A stretch of DNA of 12,390 bases from DATKKX01 sp035542775 (GCA_035542775.1 DATKKX010000299.1:1-12390); one strand, 5' to 3'; positions 1-6,896 are shown, counted from the stretch's first letter. The notes: generated from the letters alone by a model not told the origin. Made by a program: numbers and translations.

Positions 1-504
1 CAGCGTCAGGTAGGTTACCGCGGACATCATTGAGTGGCCGCTGGGAAAGCTGGTGGTCATGATCTTGGAGCCGTAGGGGACGAGGTCCGGGCGCGGGCGG
101 TCGAAGCTTTCCTTGAGCACGAGGCTGAGCAGCATCCCGCCGGTTATGGCGGCCAGGACAAATAACGTCGCCCGGCGTTTTCCGTCGAGCCACAGGTAGC
201 CCGCGACCGCCATCGTCAGGAACGTGAGCAGCACGATGCCGCCGAGCGCGGTGAGGTCGCGGCCGACCTCCTCGATCCAGTCCGGTCCGCGCGGATCGGC
301 CGGGTCAGCCGGATTGCGCATCGCCAGAAGAACCCGCTCGTCGAACGACGCGGTTTCGCCCTCCATGACTTCGTCCGCCAGCTCGGCGAATCCCCAGACG
401 CCGGCAGCGATCAAGACGATGACTACAAGCGTGGCGAATTCATGGCGGCCGAGCCACGAGATTGGATCGTGTCTTTGCTGAGGACGTGAAGGGTGCTCGC
501 CCAC
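1..504 (-). CDS. PAP2-family membrane phosphatase (partial, C-terminus beyond the window)
   Basis: PAP2 enzymes are integral-membrane acid phosphatases that remove phosphate from lipid phosphates or polyprenyl pyrophosphate at the membrane. The 168 visible residues show PAP2 motif 1 as K131-x6-R138-P139 (KESFDRPRP) and motif 2 as P154-S-G-H157 in SFPSGHSMM. Motif 3 (SRxxxxxHxxxD) would lie past base 1, so catalytic completeness cannot be judged. Hydrophobic segments lie at about 23-41, 89-106 and 112-130, with a soluble loop between the first two, as in short PAP2 proteins. The start is uncertain. The frame opens at the stop at 529-531 and has no ATG before the first helix, and the GTG at 502-504 is the only standard start that keeps that helix, although no clear ribosome site precedes it. 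The gene follows the 70-aa gene in the same frame, immediately after a truncated partner gene, so its natural 5' end may have been altered. Family call confident, substrate unknown. Confidence 0.85.
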   Translation of the reverse strand, partial: MGEHPSRPQQRHDPISWLGRHEFATLVVIVLIAAGVWGFAELADEVMEGETASFDERVLLAMRNPADPADPRGPDWIEEVGRDLTALGGIVLLTFLTMAVAGYLWLDGKRRATLFVLAAITGGMLLSLVLKESFDRPRPDLVPYGSKIMTTSFPSGHSMMSAVTYLTL

Positions 505-528
505 GGTTGGTGGTCCTGCCGGGTCTTC

Positions 529-741
529 TCAATCTTCTCCGAGTTCAGCAACGCTAAGAACTCTTTGAAGTCTGGCGGTAGCGGCGTCTCCATAGGCCAT
601 CCGTCGAAGATATTCCAGGGCCCGCATCCGCTCCTCCGGCGTCTTGTCAGCCCAGTACGCGCCTTCGTCGTCCTGCTCATCCAGGGAAACGACGGAGAAG
701 GCCGAGCGGTCGAGTCGGTACCCGTCGCGTGCGTCTGTCAT
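529..741 (-). CDS. Small 70-aa protein of the type paired with nucleotidyltransferase toxins (antitoxin-like)
   Basis: This acidic, probably helical protein reads SAFSVVSLDEQDDEGAYW at 13-30, then KTPEERMRALEYLRRM at 33-48, then YGDAATARLQRVLSVAEL at 50-67. From memory, this layout (VVSL..., YW, TPEERLEALE.LR, YG..ATARLQRV) is a common family of about 60-90 aa encoded just upstream of a nucleotidyltransferase-fold protein (AbiEii/DUF6036 type). That order suggests an antitoxin or partner role, which is inference. The ATG at 741 has no ribosome site. A consensus -10 box lies only about 14 bases upstream, so the message would be nearly leaderless. The 3' part overlaps, out of frame, the start of a partner gene that is now only a stub. 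It is transcribed away from the CoA-transferase gene, 36 bases after that gene's stop. Reality of the gene is fairly sure; function is not demonstrated. Confidence 0.72.
   Translation of the reverse strand: MTDARDGYRLDRSAFSVVSLDEQDDEGAYWADKTPEERMRALEYLRRMAYGDAATARLQRVLSVAELGED
537..593 (-). pseudogene. 5' stub of a nucleotidyltransferase-type toxin partner gene
   Basis: On the minus strand, in a frame different from the 70-aa gene that covers it, an ATG at 591-593 opens METPLPPDFKEFLALLNSE. I recognise this as the usual N-terminus of the nucleotidyltransferase-fold partner (family pattern PLPPDFxEFLxLLNxxxVxYLLxGGYAV). After about 19 codons the resemblance ends: the reading frame continues to a stop near 423 with no GGYAV motif and no catalytic GS/DxD region, and the DNA there is already the start of the PAP2 gene. 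The sequence therefore looks like a deletion junction near 530-537 that kept only the part of the partner gene overlapped by its neighbour. The family resemblance is from memory and short, so confidence is moderate. Confidence 0.5.
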
Positions 742-755
742 CGGGCACCAATGGG

Positions 756-761
756 ATTATA
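756..761 (-). promoter_or_regulatory. -10 promoter element for the 70-aa gene
   Basis: The minus strand reads TATAAT, a perfect -10 hexamer, in the 36-base gap after the CoA-transferase stop. The best -35-like hexamer (GTGACA, 776-781) sits only 14 bases away, too close for an ideal sigma-70 promoter. A start site about 7 bases downstream would leave only a few bases before the ATG at 741, consistent with the absence of a ribosome site. Moderate confidence. Confidence 0.4.
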
Positions 762-777
762 CCACGGGTAACGCCTG

Positions 778-2670
778 TCACGCCTTGACGGCCGGTTTTG
801 TTTTTACGGGGCTCAATTGGATGGTCACGTGGACGACGCCGCTCTCGGCCTGGGTCGAAACGGTGCAGCCGGAGTGGTGGAAGACGTTCAGCATGGGCAG
901 GTTCTCGGTCAGCACCTCGGCATGGAAAACGTCGATGCTCCGCTCGCGGCCGATGTCCACCAGCTTGCGGAAGAGAATCGAGCCGAGCCCTTTGTTCTGC
1001 CAGTCGTCGCGGACGCTGAAGGCCACCTCGGCGGTGTTGGTGCCCTGGTCGTGGATGTAGCAGCCGAGGGCGACGACGTCCTCCTCGCCGGGCTGGCCCA
1101 CCACGCCGATCAGGGTCATTTCCTGATCGTAATCCACGTTGCAGAACACCTGCAGGCGGGCGTGCGGGAACGACTTCATCGGTCCGTGGAAGCGCAGATA
1201 CCGCGTCCGCTCGCTGAAGGAGTAGAACATGTCCTTCATCATGGGCTCGTCCTCGGGTCGGATCGGGCGGATGAAGACGGTCCGGCTGTCCTTCAGCGTG
1301 ACGTTCCATTCATATTGCGAAGGATACGGCGCGTTGGTGGGCGGCAGAATCTGATTGGGGTACACGATCCGCCGCTGCTTGGCCTTGTGCAGAAGCTCCG
1401 AGCGGAAGTCCGGATGGGCGACATTGAGCAGGGCCATGGCTCGCTCGCGGAGATTCCGGCCGTGCAGATAGGCGACGCCGTATTCGGTCACGACGTAGTG
1501 GGTGTCGCCGCGGGTAGTCGTTACGCCGGCGCCCTCCGCCAAGGTGGAAACAAGGCGAGAGCGAATTCCGTCCTTGGTCTCGGCCGTGCTGGGCATGGCG
1601 ATGATGGGCTTGCCGTTCTTGGCCAGAGCGGCGCCGCGGATAAAGTCGGCGTGTCCGCCGACTCCGCTGTAGAACCAGGTTCCGATCGAGTCGGCCACGA
1701 CCTGGCCGGTGAGGTCGACCTCAATACCGGCGTTGATCGCGATCATGTTGTCATGACGGCAGATGATCCGCGGATCGTTGGTGTATTGCGACGGCCGCAT
1801 CTCGATCTCGGGATTGTCGTTCAACCACTCAAAGAACGCCTGCGAACCCGCCGCAAAGCTGGCCACGATCTTGCCGGGGTGCAACGTCTTGCGCCGCCCG
1901 GTGATCACGCCGGCATCAACCAGGCTCATCACGCTATCGGAGAACATCTCGGTATGGATGCCGAGGTCGTTCTTGTTGACCAGGAGGGAGAGCACCGCAT
2001 CGGGCACGCGGCCGATGCCCATCTGGATGGTCGCTCCATCGGGGACCAGTCGGGCGATGTGGTTGGCGATCCTCTCGGTAGTCTGGTCGGCATCCGTGAC
2101 CACCGGCCATTCCAGGAGCGGCTCGTCGTGCTCGACGAAGTAGTCGATCTGATCGACGTGGAGAAAGCAGTCGCCGAGGGTTCGCGGCATATGACGGTTG
2201 ACCTGGGCGATGACCACTTTGGCCACCTCCGCCGCGGTCTTGGTGATGTCCACGGATACGCCCAGGCTGCAAAAGCCGTGTTCGTCCGGGGGATTGACCA
2301 TGATCAGGGCGACGTCGATGGGGATCCGCCGCGTTTGGAGCAGGTCGGAGACCTTTGATAGAAAGACGGGCGTGTAGTCCGCCCGGGCGTCGTTGACCGC
2401 ATTGCGGAGGCTGTTGCCGATGAAGAAGGCGTTGGCGCGGAAGCTGCTCGAGTATTTGGGATCGGCGTAGGGCGCCACGCCCAGCGTCAGCACTTGGATC
2501 AGTTCGGTATCGCTGAGGTTGCCGCCGGCCTGCACCAGGGCTCGAACCAGTTCCTGAGGCTCACCGCAGGCGGAGCCCATGAATACGCGGTCGCCAGGCC
2601 GAACGTGCTTCATTGCGGCAGCGGGCGCTACCAACTTGTCCGCATACCGTTCCTGCCACTTCTGCGTCAT
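778..2670 (-). CDS. Acetyl-CoA hydrolase/CoA-transferase fused to a C-terminal GNAT acetyltransferase
   Basis: This 630-aa protein has two parts. Residues 1 to about 445 are an acetyl-CoA hydrolase/4-hydroxybutyrate CoA-transferase-type enzyme, which moves CoA between acyl-CoA and a free acid through a glutamyl-CoA intermediate. Visible landmarks are GIGRVP at 218-223, the probable catalytic Glu241 in HTEMFSDS, and GVGGHADFIRGA at 336-347. Residues about 464-605 are a GNAT domain with the acetyl-CoA pyrophosphate loop QNKGLG at 558-563 after VRDDW. Such fusions exist in several bacteria; the GNAT part is usually presumed to acetylate a protein, possibly a partner enzyme, but its target cannot be read here. 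The start at 2670 is supported by AAGGAG nine bases upstream. The gene follows the acyl-CoA synthetase after a 94-base gap that can fold, and probably shares its transcript. CoA-acceptor specificity (acetate, succinate, butyrate) is unknown. Confidence 0.92.
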   Translation of the reverse strand: MTQKWQERYADKLVAPAAAMKHVRPGDRVFMGSACGEPQELVRALVQAGGNLSDTELIQVLTLGVAPYADPKYSSSFRANAFFIGNSLRNAVNDARADYTPVFLSKVSDLLQTRRIPIDVALIMVNPPDEHGFCSLGVSVDITKTAAEVAKVVIAQVNRHMPRTLGDCFLHVDQIDYFVEHDEPLLEWPVVTDADQTTERIANHIARLVPDGATIQMGIGRVPDAVLSLLVNKNDLGIHTEMFSDSVMSLVDAGVITGRRKTLHPGKIVASFAAGSQAFFEWLNDNPEIEMRPSQYTNDPRIICRHDNMIAINAGIEVDLTGQVVADSIGTWFYSGVGGHADFIRGAALAKNGKPIIAMPSTAETKDGIRSRLVSTLAEGAGVTTTRGDTHYVVTEYGVAYLHGRNLRERAMALLNVAHPDFRSELLHKAKQRRIVYPNQILPPTNAPYPSQYEWNVTLKDSRTVFIRPIRPEDEPMMKDMFYSFSERTRYLRFHGPMKSFPHARLQVFCNVDYDQEMTLIGVVGQPGEEDVVALGCYIHDQGTNTAEVAFSVRDDWQNKGLGSILFRKLVDIGRERSIDVFHAEVLTENLPMLNVFHHSGCTVSTQAESGVVHVTIQLSPVKTKPAVKA

Positions 2671-2692
2671 GCGTCATGACTCCTTGATCGGA

Positions 2693-2775
2693 AAGGATGA
2701 AGTAGGAAAGATGAAGGATGGACACACGCGCTTGTCATGTTCCTTCAACTTGGCCTTCCAGTTCTCATCCTTCTG
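2693..2775 (-). repeat. Long imperfect inverted repeat between the synthetase and CoA-transferase genes
   Basis: The gap and the last codons of the synthetase gene form two GGATGAAG-rich arms. GAAGGATG at 2713-2720 is the exact inverse of CATCCTTC at 2766-2773, and AAGGATGA at 2693-2700 can pair with the same arm in another register. On the plus strand the left arm is purine-rich (2691-2721) and the right arm pyrimidine-rich (2741-2775), separated by about 20 bases. In the minus-strand RNA this would be a long imperfect stem-loop beginning inside the synthetase stop region. There is no U-run, so it is not a classic terminator; an mRNA processing or stability element, or a dispersed intergenic repeat, is possible. 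Confidence 0.5.
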
Positions 2776-4930
2776 CCTTCAAAATGATCCGGGCGTCGGC
2801 GACGATCGCTCCTTGGCCCCGGGGATAAACGAATAGCGGATTGATGTCGAGCTCCATGATCGAGGCGTGCTCGGTGACGAGCTGCGACAGACGCAACAGA
2901 CACTCCGACACGGCCGCCAGATCGGAAGGCGGCTCGCCGCGAACGCCTTCGAGCAGGCGATGCGAGCGAATGTCGCGAACCATTTCCCTGGCCACGCTCT
3001 CGCGGATGGGAGCGAGCCGGAAGGCCACGTCGCGCAACGCTTCAGTGTAAATGCCGCCCAGGCCGAACATGAGCAGCGGGCCGAACTTCGGATCGCGGGT
3101 CATGCCCAAGATGATTTCCTTGCCCTTGGCGAGCATCTTCTGCACCAACGTGCCCCAGATTTCCACGTCGTCGCCGAGATGTTTGCGAACGGCAGTGATC
3201 ATGCCGTCGTACGCCTCCCGGACCTCGCCTTCGTTGGTCAGGTTCAGGACCACACCACCGACATCGGTCTTGTGCAGGATCTTGGGGCCGGAGATTTTCA
3301 TGACCACCGGATAGCCCATTTTGTTTGCCGCCGCGACCGCATCGTTGGCGTTCTTGGCCAAGGCGAACGGGACCGTGGGGAAGCCGTAGTGCCGCATGGC
3401 CTCCAGCGCCGGCAACTCGACCAACTGGGTGCGGCCGGCTTTCAGTTCCCCCTCGAACAGCTTGGTGACGGCGTCCTGGTTGACATCGTATCTGTGGTAA
3501 TCGCTGATCGGGCGGCGGACCCATTCCGCGAATTTCACCTTCGCCGTGAGGGCCCGCATGGCGTTCTCAGGGAAGATGAATGAGGGCACATTGTATTTCC
3601 TCAGGATCTCGACGGCGGGAGCGACATCAACGAGCCCCATCAGCACCCCGATGATCGGCTTGTTGCTGTAGCCCTTGATCTCCCCGACGACGCTGGCGAT
3701 CTCCTTCACGTCGGTCATCATCTGCGGCGTGACGATCACGACCACCTGATCGACGTTTTCATCCGCCGTCACCGCGTCCAGGGCGGCGCGATAGCGGTCG
3801 TGCTTGGCATCTCCGATGACGTCAACGGGGTTCTTGATGCTACTGGTCGGCGGCATCTGGAAGCGCAGCGATTTGGTGGTGTACTCCTGGAAACGGGGGA
3901 TTTTCAGGCCGTTACGGATGCAGGCGTCGGTGGCCATGATGCCCGGCCCGCCGGCATTGGTCACGATGGCGGTCCGTCGGCCGGCCGGGAGCGTCGGATC
4001 GATGAAGGCCTCGGCACAGTCGAACAGCTCGCCGACCGATTCGACGCGGATCACGCCGGCCTGCTCGAAGATGGCGCCGTAGACCTCATCCGATCCGGCC
4101 AGAGAGCCGGTGTGCGAGGCGGCCGCGGCGGCGCCTTCGGTGGTTCGCCCGGTCTTGATCGCCACGATCGGCTTGGGCTTCTCGCCGTGGGTCACCTCGT
4201 GGCAGGCGTTGATGAAGCCTTGCCCGGCGGACAGGTCTTCGATGTACATCAGAATGACGTGGGTCCGGGGGTCCCGAGCGAGGGCTCGCAGCAGGTCGAT
4301 CTCGGTCACGTCCACCTTGTTGCCGAAGCTGACGAATCGCGAGAAGCCGATCCCGCGGCCGTTGGCGTAGTCGAGCAGGGCGGTGCACAAGGCCCCGCTT
4401 TGGGAGATCAGGCCCAGCGGACCGCGCTGCGGCATGTGCGTGGCGAAGGAGGCGTTCATTTGCACTTCCGGCGCCGTGTTGATGAGGCCCAGGCAGTTCG
4501 GTCCGACAATGGATAAACCGCGCTCGTCGGCAACGGCCTTCAGCCGCCGCTCGCGTTCGGCGCCCTCGCCACCAATCTCCTTGAAGCCCGCGGAGATGAC
4601 CAGGAAGTGCTTGATGCCGTGGTCCGCGCCTTCGATGACCAGCCCCTCAATCGTCTCCGCCGGTGTGATGATGACCGCGAGGTCGACCTGGTCGTCGATG
4701 GCGGCGAGCGAGGGCACGCACCGAAGTCCAAGGATGCTCTTGGCTTTGGGGTTGACGGCATAGACCACGCCGGTGTAGCCGCCGTAGATCAGGTTGCGCA
4801 TCACGGCGAACCCGACCGAACCGGGCCGGCGGGAGGCGCCTACCACGGCGATCGAACGCGGGGCCAGCATGGGCTCCAAATCTCGAACCGGGAGAGTTTC
4901 AGCAGGAGGTGGATTCAGTAATTGAGTCAT
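2765..4930 (-). CDS. ADP-forming acetate/acyl-CoA synthetase, fused alpha-beta form
   Basis: This 721-aa cytoplasmic enzyme interconverts acyl-CoA + ADP + phosphate with acid + CoA + ATP, giving substrate-level ATP from acyl-CoA or the reverse activation. Domains in order: CoA-binding Rossmann domain (about 20-150; SIAVVGASRRPGSVG at 26-40, GPNCLGL at 143-149); succinyl-CoA-ligase-like domain with SQSGA at 176-180 and the phospho-acceptor His273 in ASHTGSLAGSD; a further ligase domain to about 470; and an ATP-grasp domain from about 500 with ILHKTDVGGV at 551-560 (second conserved His553), FGPLLMFGLGG at 616-626 and ELDINPL at 693-699. Both subunits of the archaeal type enzyme are therefore in one chain. 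I chose the ATG at 4930 because the leading MTQLLNPPP precedes the conserved core closely; a TTG 108 bases upstream is in frame but adds an unlikely extension. No strong ribosome site precedes the ATG. The fused CoA-transferase gene lies downstream. Confidence 0.93.
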   Translation of the reverse strand: MTQLLNPPPAETLPVRDLEPMLAPRSIAVVGASRRPGSVGFAVMRNLIYGGYTGVVYAVNPKAKSILGLRCVPSLAAIDDQVDLAVIITPAETIEGLVIEGADHGIKHFLVISAGFKEIGGEGAERERRLKAVADERGLSIVGPNCLGLINTAPEVQMNASFATHMPQRGPLGLISQSGALCTALLDYANGRGIGFSRFVSFGNKVDVTEIDLLRALARDPRTHVILMYIEDLSAGQGFINACHEVTHGEKPKPIVAIKTGRTTEGAAAAASHTGSLAGSDEVYGAIFEQAGVIRVESVGELFDCAEAFIDPTLPAGRRTAIVTNAGGPGIMATDACIRNGLKIPRFQEYTTKSLRFQMPPTSSIKNPVDVIGDAKHDRYRAALDAVTADENVDQVVVIVTPQMMTDVKEIASVVGEIKGYSNKPIIGVLMGLVDVAPAVEILRKYNVPSFIFPENAMRALTAKVKFAEWVRRPISDYHRYDVNQDAVTKLFEGELKAGRTQLVELPALEAMRHYGFPTVPFALAKNANDAVAAANKMGYPVVMKISGPKILHKTDVGGVVLNLTNEGEVREAYDGMITAVRKHLGDDVEIWGTLVQKMLAKGKEIILGMTRDPKFGPLLMFGLGGIYTEALRDVAFRLAPIRESVAREMVRDIRSHRLLEGVRGEPPSDLAAVSECLLRLSQLVTEHASIMELDINPLFVYPRGQGAIVADARIILKAEG

Positions 4931-5013
4931 GGCAGCGTGAAGAGCGGATTTTCCCCCAAGACTGTCCCTGGCCGGCCACGTGGCCTGGCCTGCAAGGCGG
5001 TAGGATACACTAG

Positions 5014-5029
5014 TTCGTTGCGCAACGAA
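5014..5029. promoter_or_regulatory. 16-bp perfect palindrome upstream of the acyl-CoA operon (candidate operator)
   Basis: TTCGTTGCGCAACGAA reads the same on both strands without mismatch. Its centre is about 92 bases upstream of the synthetase ATG, in the 249-base gap behind the protease gene. Its TTGCGCAA core is typical of sites bound by dimeric repressors. A weak -10-like hexamer (minus strand TATCCT, 5002-5007) lies 6 bases downstream, so a bound protein would cover the likely -35 and spacer region. No U-run follows, which argues against a terminator. The regulator is not in the window. Confidence 0.5.
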
Positions 5030-5172
5030 AGGTACCAAGCGTTTCGCCTTAGCGCTCGGTCAGCAGGAGGTTATAGCCCGGGAATCCGGGGGCGGACGCC
5101 GAGAACCCACTGGATTGACGGAATATGTCGGGAAGGTGCGGGCGGCGGCAGCGGTGCGTCATTCGGGGAATG

Positions 5173-5189
5173 GCCGCGTTCAACGCGGC
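5173..5189 (-). other. Small hairpin overlapping the protease stop codon
   Basis: GCCGCG at 5173-5178 and CGCGGC at 5184-5189 form a 6-bp stem around a 5-base loop that contains the TGA stop (5180-5182) of the metzincin gene. There is no T-run on the downstream side, so intrinsic termination is not supported. The rest of the 4931-5179 gap shows the palindrome described separately and no gene. Confidence 0.3.
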
Positions 5190-6265
5190 ACGACGCGGTT
5201 GAGCATGGCGGGGCCGTTCTGGCTGCCAAATGGGAAGACCGACGTGTCCAGTGGGGACGTCTTGAACTCCTGGTCGGCCAGGAGAGTGCTGGCCGTACCG
5301 GTGGTATCCATCAGGTCGGTCACGTCAGCGACGTGATTGAGCCCGAGCAAGTGCCCTGCCTCATGGGCGGCCACGTTACCGATGGCAATACCGATCCCAT
5401 CAGCGGTGGGAGGGGTGTGGAAAGGCACGTAGAAGTTGTCGGTGAAGACGACGCCGTCGTCACAACGGTTCTTGTTGCCTTGATCGACTCCCTGAGCGAT
5501 ACCGAATTTGTCGGCGCTATAGGCCCCGAAGCGGACGGTGCTGAAGGTGCCCGCCGCGGGCGGCGGATCGTCCGAGGTCACGATTTGCAGCCCGGTATTG
5601 CGGTAGTTTTGCCGCACGGTTTCGGCGATCTTGGCTTTGATCTGATCCGTCAGGCCGGCGTAACTGGGACCGATGTCCGCCGCGTCGAAGGCGGTGCACG
5701 TAACCGTGCCCTCGCCGGGAATGGTGACGCTGCCGCCGGTGAAGTCGAGCAAGAGAACCTGGACGGGCGGTCGCTGGACGGTTCCTCCGCGTTCGATCCG
5801 GACCGACGCCTGGTAGTCGCCGCCGGAGCTGTCGCGATAGAACTTGCTGATGGCCAGATAGAAATGGTCGCTGGCATCCCAAACGACCTCATCAATATAC
5901 GAGCCCAATTGCCCGGACATCATGTCGACGTCATCATTGAATGCGAAGAGCTCGCCGGCCGCGTCGAAGATGGCGGTAATGGGATCGAGCGGGCTGTTCA
6001 AGGTCGGATCAACCGTGACGACGATTCGGTCGCCGGCCGCACAGGGGCCCAGGTCAAACACGTTGGCCTTGGCGTTCGTTATGGTCCCGTTGATGGTGGC
6101 GCTGTTGTTTGCGTCAAGGTCCAGCTGTTTGGCCGACGCCAAGTCCTCGCCGGGCTTGTCGGATCCCGGGATGAGGCCCGCGGGGAAGAGGTTGCATCCA
6201 GCGAGGGCGGCGATCCCAAGGAGACACAGAACGGCAATTCTCGGCCGAGCCACGAAACGTATCAC
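5180..6265 (-). CDS. Secreted lipoprotein with PPC-like domain and metzincin zinc-protease signature
   Basis: This 361-aa protein begins with a basic n-region, a hydrophobic stretch (10-22) and a lipobox LAGC with Cys24, so it should be exported and lipid-anchored. Residues about 38-158 resemble a bacterial pre-peptidase (PPC-type) beta-sandwich: a stretch like DLDANNSATINGTI, then DAAGELFAFNDD and a late YQASVRIE strand. The C-terminal half carries HEAGHLLGLNH at 301-311, the HExxHxxGxxH zinc site of metzincins (zinc ligands His301, His305, His311; catalytic Glu302), followed by Met319 in DLMD as a plausible Met-turn. It is thus a probable extracytoplasmic metalloprotease; its substrate is unknown. 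The start at 6265 is GTG: an upstream ATG frame stops at once, and the signal peptide fits this start. Ribosome site is weak. It is the first minus-strand gene beside the central divergent spacer. Confidence 0.85.
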   Translation of the reverse strand: MIRFVARPRIAVLCLLGIAALAGCNLFPAGLIPGSDKPGEDLASAKQLDLDANNSATINGTITNAKANVFDLGPCAAGDRIVVTVDPTLNSPLDPITAIFDAAGELFAFNDDVDMMSGQLGSYIDEVVWDASDHFYLAISKFYRDSSGGDYQASVRIERGGTVQRPPVQVLLLDFTGGSVTIPGEGTVTCTAFDAADIGPSYAGLTDQIKAKIAETVRQNYRNTGLQIVTSDDPPPAAGTFSTVRFGAYSADKFGIAQGVDQGNKNRCDDGVVFTDNFYVPFHTPPTADGIGIAIGNVAAHEAGHLLGLNHVADVTDLMDTTGTASTLLADQEFKTSPLDTSVFPFGSQNGPAMLNRVVPR

Positions 6266-6685
6266 ATCTGCACCATACCGCGAACGGCGGGAAAAAGGCG
6301 AGGCGAATTAAGCAGCGAGGACATCGGCTAAATAGGCTCTTTAATCCTCAAGCGCCTAACACAAGTATTGCTTTTCCGCTGCCTAAGGTCAAGTCCGAGA
6401 ACGGCCAGGTCCGACTTCGCATCGGCCGAGGCGGGCGGCAGCATGGTTCCGGCGTGGCCGCCTGGCATTTCGCGCCGCCCAGCGGTCCATAGCGTCGCCG
6501 TGGAGAGCGGATCGGCATTAAAATCCCGCCAGGGTGGTAGACTCCGGTACAAGACTTGAGGTTGGTTGAAGGAGGAAAGGGCAGGGGCATTTTTACGGTC
6601 TGTGCGCGCTGCCATGGGCCTGAGGTGGAACGATACGTCAGGAACCCCTAGGCCGAGTCGTCGATTGCCCCAATCAGCGCCAGGT

Positions 6686-6714
6686 TAACATTGTTATCCC
6701 CTGGTTCGATAACA
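6686..6714. promoter_or_regulatory. Cluster of three TGTTA/TAACA half-sites (candidate operator)
   Basis: TAACA-T-TGTTA at 6686-6696 is an 11-base dyad. Its right half is shared with a second dyad, TGTTATC (6692-6698), nine bases, then GATAACA (6708-6714). Three copies of the same half-site are thus packed into 29 bases within an AT-rich island, about 185 bases upstream of the zinc-ribbon start. This looks like a protein-binding site; alternatively the second dyad is a hairpin with a 9-base loop. Confidence 0.4.
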
Positions 6715-6790
6715 TCTTTTCGCCCGGGCCAGGACGTGATCGCTTAATTGGGCCCGGCGGCAAACCGATCTTTCCTGCGTAGCCGGCGGT

Positions 6791-6820
6791 CACAAACCAC
6801 CTTTGTGCACTTCATTGAAG
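6791..6820. promoter_or_regulatory. Two adjacent dyads upstream of the zinc-ribbon gene
   Basis: CACAAA (6791-6796), five bases, TTTGTG (6802-6807) is a perfect 6-5-6 inverted repeat. Two bases later CTTCA-T-TGAAG (6810-6820) is a second perfect dyad. They lie about 80-105 bases before the ATG at 6897, a normal place for operator sites. No good -10 or -35 pair was recognised next to them. Confidence 0.35.
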
Positions 6821-6896
6821 AGCAAGCAGGGCGGCCGGCATTCCCGGAGACGCACCGCTGCGGCGCGCATCCGTTCAGACGTGAAGGAGCAGTATC

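Larger units (their letters stand above)
6266..6896. other. Divergent intergenic region, no gene recognised
   Basis: This 631-base spacer separates the minus-strand protease gene from the plus-strand zinc-ribbon gene and should hold both promoters. I see no conserved reading frame and no tRNA. It contains an AT-rich island near 6686-6720 in otherwise GC-rich DNA, a nested weak fold (GGCCT 6617-6621 with AGGCC 6650-6654), a strong ribosome-site-like GAAGGAGG at 6568-6575 with no start codon within 12 bases, and the dyads listed separately. A small RNA here cannot be excluded. Confidence 0.5.

Noticed and set aside
776..781. -35 box (GTGACA) for the 70-aa gene
   Set aside because: Five of six bases fit, but the spacing to the -10 is 14 bases, too short for a standard promoter, and it overlaps the preceding stop codon.
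817..2358. Long open frame of 513 codons on the plus strand
   Set aside because: It lies opposite the CoA-transferase gene, whose product has clear motifs; the antisense product has none and has the His/Gly/Asp/Val bias typical of a mirrored GC-rich gene.
4922..6331. Open frame of 469 codons on the plus strand
   Set aside because: Antisense to the metzincin lipoprotein gene, which has a signal peptide and a zinc site; the antisense product shows no domain.
6699..6715. tRNA T-arm (GGTTCGAT)
   Set aside because: No flanking complementary arms, acceptor stem or anticodon arm could be found; the motif fits the inverted repeat there better.
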